A stretch of DNA of 8,481 nt from CAYOVG01 sp964407285 (GTDB taxonomy: Bacteria > Desulfobacterota > Syntrophobacteria > Syntrophobacterales > Syntrophobacteraceae), in NCBI GenBank assembly GCA_964407285.1, contig CAYOVG010000313.1, positions 1 through 8,481 of the forward strand. The letters run 5' to 3'. The first letter of the stretch is position 1; every line of letters begins with the position of its first letter. Position numbers and translations under genes: made by a program. Shown here piece by piece: positions 6,238 to 8,481 of this stretch. Under the pieces are notes generated by a model. It was not told the origin of the DNA and ran no database searches. It worked only from the letters and a program-made list of their open reading frames with translations.

Positions 6238-6260
6238 AGTATATATGTTGAGTATATACT
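6238..6260. promoter_or_regulatory. Inverted-repeat operator candidate for vapBC
   Basis: AGTATATA (6238-6245) and TATATACT (6253-6260) form a perfect 8-base inverted repeat with a 7-base spacer, ending 16 bases before the vapB start. The word AGTATATA also recurs directly at 6251-6258. The TATACT at its right edge could be a -10 hexamer, so VapB-VapC bound here would block transcription, as in known VapBC autoregulation. Binding is inferred. Confidence 0.55.
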
Positions 6261-6276
6261 TTTTAGGAGGTACACG

Positions 6277-6507
6277 ATGAAGACCGCAAAGATCTTCAAG
6301 AGTGGCAACAGCCAAGCCGTCCGTCTTCCCAAGGAGTTTCAGTTCAAAGGAGATGAGGTCTTTATCAAGAAAGTTGGTCGTGGTGTGATCCTGATCCCCA
6401 AAGACGACCCGTGGGAGATCTTCGAGCAGAGCTTGTCGGAATTCACCGAAGATTACCTGGAGGGAGAAAGAGTCCAACCGCCAGTGGAATCCAGGGAGGA
6501 CTGGTAG
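6277..6507 (+). CDS. vapB: VapB antitoxin (AbrB/SpoVT-type swapped-hairpin)
   Basis: A 76-residue protein. The ATG at 6277 follows a perfect AGGAGG (6265-6270) at six bases, which settles the start over the upstream ATG at 6175. Residues 1-45 (TAKIFKSGNSQAVRLPKEF, then G-D-E-V-F-I-K-K-V-G-R-G-V-I-L-I-P) are a typical AbrB/MazE-like DNA-binding domain with the K-x-G-N-S-Q-A-V-R-L-P signature. The acidic C-terminal half (WEIFEQSLSEFTEDYLEG, ending R-E-D-W) is the tail that wraps and blocks VapC. It neutralises the toxin and, with it, represses its own promoter. The stop TAG shares its last base with the vapC GTG. It looks intact. Confidence 0.92.
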   Translation: MKTAKIFKSGNSQAVRLPKEFQFKGDEVFIKKVGRGVILIPKDDPWEIFEQSLSEFTEDYLEGERVQPPVESREDW

Positions 6508-6905
6508 TGTTGTGCATGCTCGATACCAACATCTGCATCTACATCATTAAAAATCATCCACCCGCCGTGATCGAGAAGATGAAGGAGTTCAGTCCCGCCG
6601 ATCTTGTGATTTCCTCCATCACCGTCGCTGAATTGGAGTACGGGGCGTCGAAAAGTTCCAACGCCGGGAAGAATAAAGAGACGCTGATGAAATTCCTCAC
6701 CCCTTTTGAGGTTGCTTCTTTCGATGAATCCGCCGCCGCACATTACGGCGAGATCCGAGCGCATCTTGAGAGGAGTGGGAAACCCATCGGCGCCATGGAT
6801 CTCCTCATTGCAGCGCATGCACGAAGTCTGTCGCTGACGTTGGTTACGAACAATCCGCGGGAGTTCGAGCGAGTCCCTGGACTTCGGGCTGAGAATTGGG
6901 CATGA
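6507..6905 (+). CDS. vapC: VapC toxin, PIN-domain RNase
   Basis: A 132-residue PIN-domain endoribonuclease of the usual VapC length. Catalytic acidic residues are visible: Asp6 in MLDTN, Glu42 in TVAELEYG, Asp98 in GAMDLLIAAHA, and the T-N-N-x-R-E-F-x-R-V-x-G-L motif at 114-125 that closes the site in this subgroup. VapC enzymes cut tRNA or rRNA in a magnesium-dependent way; the target here is unknown. I chose the GTG at 6507, which overlaps the vapB stop by one base and has GGGAGGA (6494-6500) six bases upstream. It gives MLCMLDTN, like family starts. The ATG at 6516 is the alternative, three residues shorter. The gene is intact, so this module is probably functional. Confidence 0.92.
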   Translation: MLCMLDTNICIYIIKNHPPAVIEKMKEFSPADLVISSITVAELEYGASKSSNAGKNKETLMKFLTPFEVASFDESAAAHYGEIRAHLERSGKPIGAMDLLIAAHARSLSLTLVTNNPREFERVPGLRAENWA

Positions 6906-7219
6906 GATTCCCATGTCAAGCTTTTCTGTCTGTCCAAAAGAAGCCAAGAAATTCAGTATCGTCCATTATTTCCCATACGCCATCTTCTATGTAATTGATT
7001 CAATTGCATTCGCTATATACCTGCCGCATCGTGCGCATGACGACAGCGCACCATCTCGCCGCCTTCAACTGCGTCGAATTCCGAGCAGTTTCCCGATGTA
7101 TCGGCCGGTTTTCATCTCATTGCTTCCGCTTTGCTCATGCCAAGAAGAGTCGTTGCTCGGATACATCCAAGTGTACAACACGTTCCAGACTGCACAACCA
7201 GTCGTGTTTGTGCTTTCTC
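6906..7219. other. Gene-poor stretch between vapC and the decarboxylase-like gene
   Basis: Plus-strand reading frames at 6913-7248 and 6995-7264 have no ribosome binding site, no motif and an odd serine/cysteine/arginine-rich make-up. I treat them as non-coding. Nothing else is recognised. Confidence 0.5.
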
Positions 7220-7260
7220 TTGAGCCGTTTGATTTTGGTTTACTTTAATGTAAACATTAA
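7220..7260 (+). promoter_or_regulatory. Candidate promoter and overlapping palindrome upstream of the decarboxylase-like gene
   Basis: TTGAGC (7220-7225) is followed after 18 bases by TTTAAT (7244-7249), a fair sigma70-type pair about 105 bases before the start codon. The inverted repeat TTAATG-TAAA-CATTAA (7245-7260) overlaps the -10 and could be an operator. Both are inferred. Confidence 0.35.
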
Positions 7261-7353
7261 TTAAGCTTTGTACACTTTTATTATTGGGGACTATTGGCAT
7301 TTACTTAACTTTGCTTCACACATCATGGAAAGCAGAGAAGGAGGTAAAACAGT

Positions 7354-8457
7354 ATGAAAGCCGGATTGACGGCATATTGCGCCGTAGCGTTAGGGGTTCT
7401 TGCTTTATCGATGCTTTTTCCGTTGGGTGTCACGGCAAATGAATCACCTTGTGTTGATTCACTCAAGTACTTGAAAACTCAATACGATACAGATCAGGCG
7501 ACAAGAGAAGCTTTCGATAAGATTCATGCCGGACTGCAAGACCTCCCGGCTGGTTACTCCTACGATAAATCCCGGGAAAATCCCTGGAAGAGCACCGGAA
7601 GTGGGAAAGGCGTATACCTGAAGATGCTCGACCTCTTCGAACATTGGTGCGCCGCCCTTCCGGAGATCGAAGGAGATTCGGACAATGCTCTTGACCCTGT
7701 TTTGTATTTTGCATGGCTATACTACCAGAACCCGGCAGGTCAGGATTTCGTTCAGGGACGCGATCCTTCGGACCCCGCCCGGGAACTGAAAACGGGGCCG
7801 ACCTTTCTTTCCAAATGGCAGCACGAGTACCTCAACTTTATGAACAGCGAGGAATCCGCGAAGCTTGTTCATCAGTGGGTCCGGGACCCGCGCATCGAAA
7901 TCGACGACTACGAAAAGACAAAGGCCGCGGATTACAGAAGCTGGAACGATTTCTTCGCGCGGAATCTGAAAAGCGATAAGGACGGTTCTTACCCCAGCCG
8001 TCCCGTTACCATGCCCGGCAGAGACTATGTCGTCGTTTCTCCTACGGATTGCATTATGAATCCTTTGGTGCAAGTCGTGAAGTCCGACGGCGGTTGCCAA
8101 CGAAATTACATCGAGAATCCCCTCCAGCTCGATACGGTGCTCGATGTGAAGAGTATTCCCATTTCGGTAAACGATTTGCTCGGGACCGCGCCGGACGAGA
8201 TCAAGGAGAAGTTCGTTGGCGGAAGCGGCCTGGCCTGCGTGTTGATGCCGAACACCTACCATCACTTTCATTCGCCGGTGGACGGAACCGTTATCCATGC
8301 GGAGGTGGTCAAGACAGGCGCCCCCGGTACCCCCGGCACTTTCGGTTATCCCGATTTTCCAAACTGGGCGCCGCTTGACGGCAATGTGGGACGTCCGGGC
8401 ACCGATTACAGCCAGTTCCAGGCTTTCCGGTGCTCACCCGCTAATACTTTGAAATAG
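7354..8457 (+). CDS. Exported phosphatidylserine decarboxylase-like protein, C-terminally truncated
   Basis: The ATG at 7354 follows AAGGAGG (7338-7344) at nine bases. Residues 1-28 are a signal peptide (hydrophobic AVALGVLALSMLF, probable cut after VTA), so the protein should reach the periplasm. Residues about 34-180 look like the N-terminal PSDC-type extension. The catalytic region has FFARNL (200-205), VSPTDC (228-233, Asp232) and HHFHSPVDG (303-311, with His303 and His306), equivalent to the Asp and His of the PSD maturation triad. Family members continue after YSQFQAFR with an R-G-Y-hydrophobic strand, a V-G-x-x-x-x-G-S segment and the Gly-Ser motif whose serine becomes the pyruvoyl group. 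Here similarity stops at Arg359 (8430), and eight unrelated residues lead to a stop. None of the downstream frames recovers the family sequence. Without the serine it cannot self-process or decarboxylate in the known way. Confidence 0.8.
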   Translation: MKAGLTAYCAVALGVLALSMLFPLGVTANESPCVDSLKYLKTQYDTDQATREAFDKIHAGLQDLPAGYSYDKSRENPWKSTGSGKGVYLKMLDLFEHWCAALPEIEGDSDNALDPVLYFAWLYYQNPAGQDFVQGRDPSDPARELKTGPTFLSKWQHEYLNFMNSEESAKLVHQWVRDPRIEIDDYEKTKAADYRSWNDFFARNLKSDKDGSYPSRPVTMPGRDYVVVSPTDCIMNPLVQVVKSDGGCQRNYIENPLQLDTVLDVKSIPISVNDLLGTAPDEIKEKFVGGSGLACVLMPNTYHHFHSPVDGTVIHAEVVKTGAPGTPGTFGYPDFPNWAPLDGNVGRPGTDYSQFQAFRCSPANTLK

Positions 8458-8481
8458 AAAGAAAAAGGTCAATCGACCGGT

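Noticed and set aside
6043..6477. A 144-codon minus-strand reading frame over vapB
   Set aside because: It overlaps the conserved vapB coding sequence and has no ribosome binding site or motif.
6913..7248. A 111-codon plus-strand reading frame after vapC
   Set aside because: No ribosome binding site, no family pattern and unusual composition; another frame is open in the same place.

Overview
The window looks like a chromosomal stretch of a moderately GC-rich Gram-negative bacterium. The ComM protein, the secreted phosphatidylserine decarboxylase-like protein and the density of toxin-antitoxin and transposase debris resemble Desulfobacterota such as Syntrophobacter-like organisms, but that placement is an inference from protein style. 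One well-kept housekeeping-type gene (comM, minus strand) is followed by about 6 kb of accessory DNA with many broken genes.

Layout. 43-818 (minus): two decayed mobile-element genes abut. They are the C-terminal end of an ISKra4-like transposase (52-258) and a REP-associated tyrosine transposase (RAYT) split by at least two frameshifts (about 276-818). 871-2397 (minus): intact comM/yifB. 2425-3877: mostly gene-poor DNA, with a poorly supported protein remnant (2837-3166) and a clear degraded second copy of the comM 3' end (about 3279-3342).

3878-6905 (plus) is a small island bounded by two type II toxin-antitoxin modules. The left module has an addiction-module antitoxin, whose natural ATG seems to have become ACG, and a ParE/RelE-type toxin split by one frameshift. 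It is probably dead. The right module (vapB-vapC) is intact, with a strong ribosome binding site, overlapping genes and an inverted-repeat operator candidate. Between them lie two closely spaced genes I cannot assign (about 4635-5243 and 5273-5644) and a small protein built from two copies of a cysteine motif (5675-5959).

7354-8457 (plus): an exported phosphatidylserine decarboxylase-like protein. It keeps the Asp and His motifs but loses family similarity at codon 359, before the Gly-Ser motif that would make the pyruvoyl group, so it is probably truncated.

The best candidates for something undescribed are the unknown gene pair at 4635-5644 and the twin-cysteine protein. The best evolutionary signals are the comM tail duplication, the RAYT/ISKra4 junction and the sharp truncation of the decarboxylase. 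I saw no tRNA, rRNA or CRISPR array.
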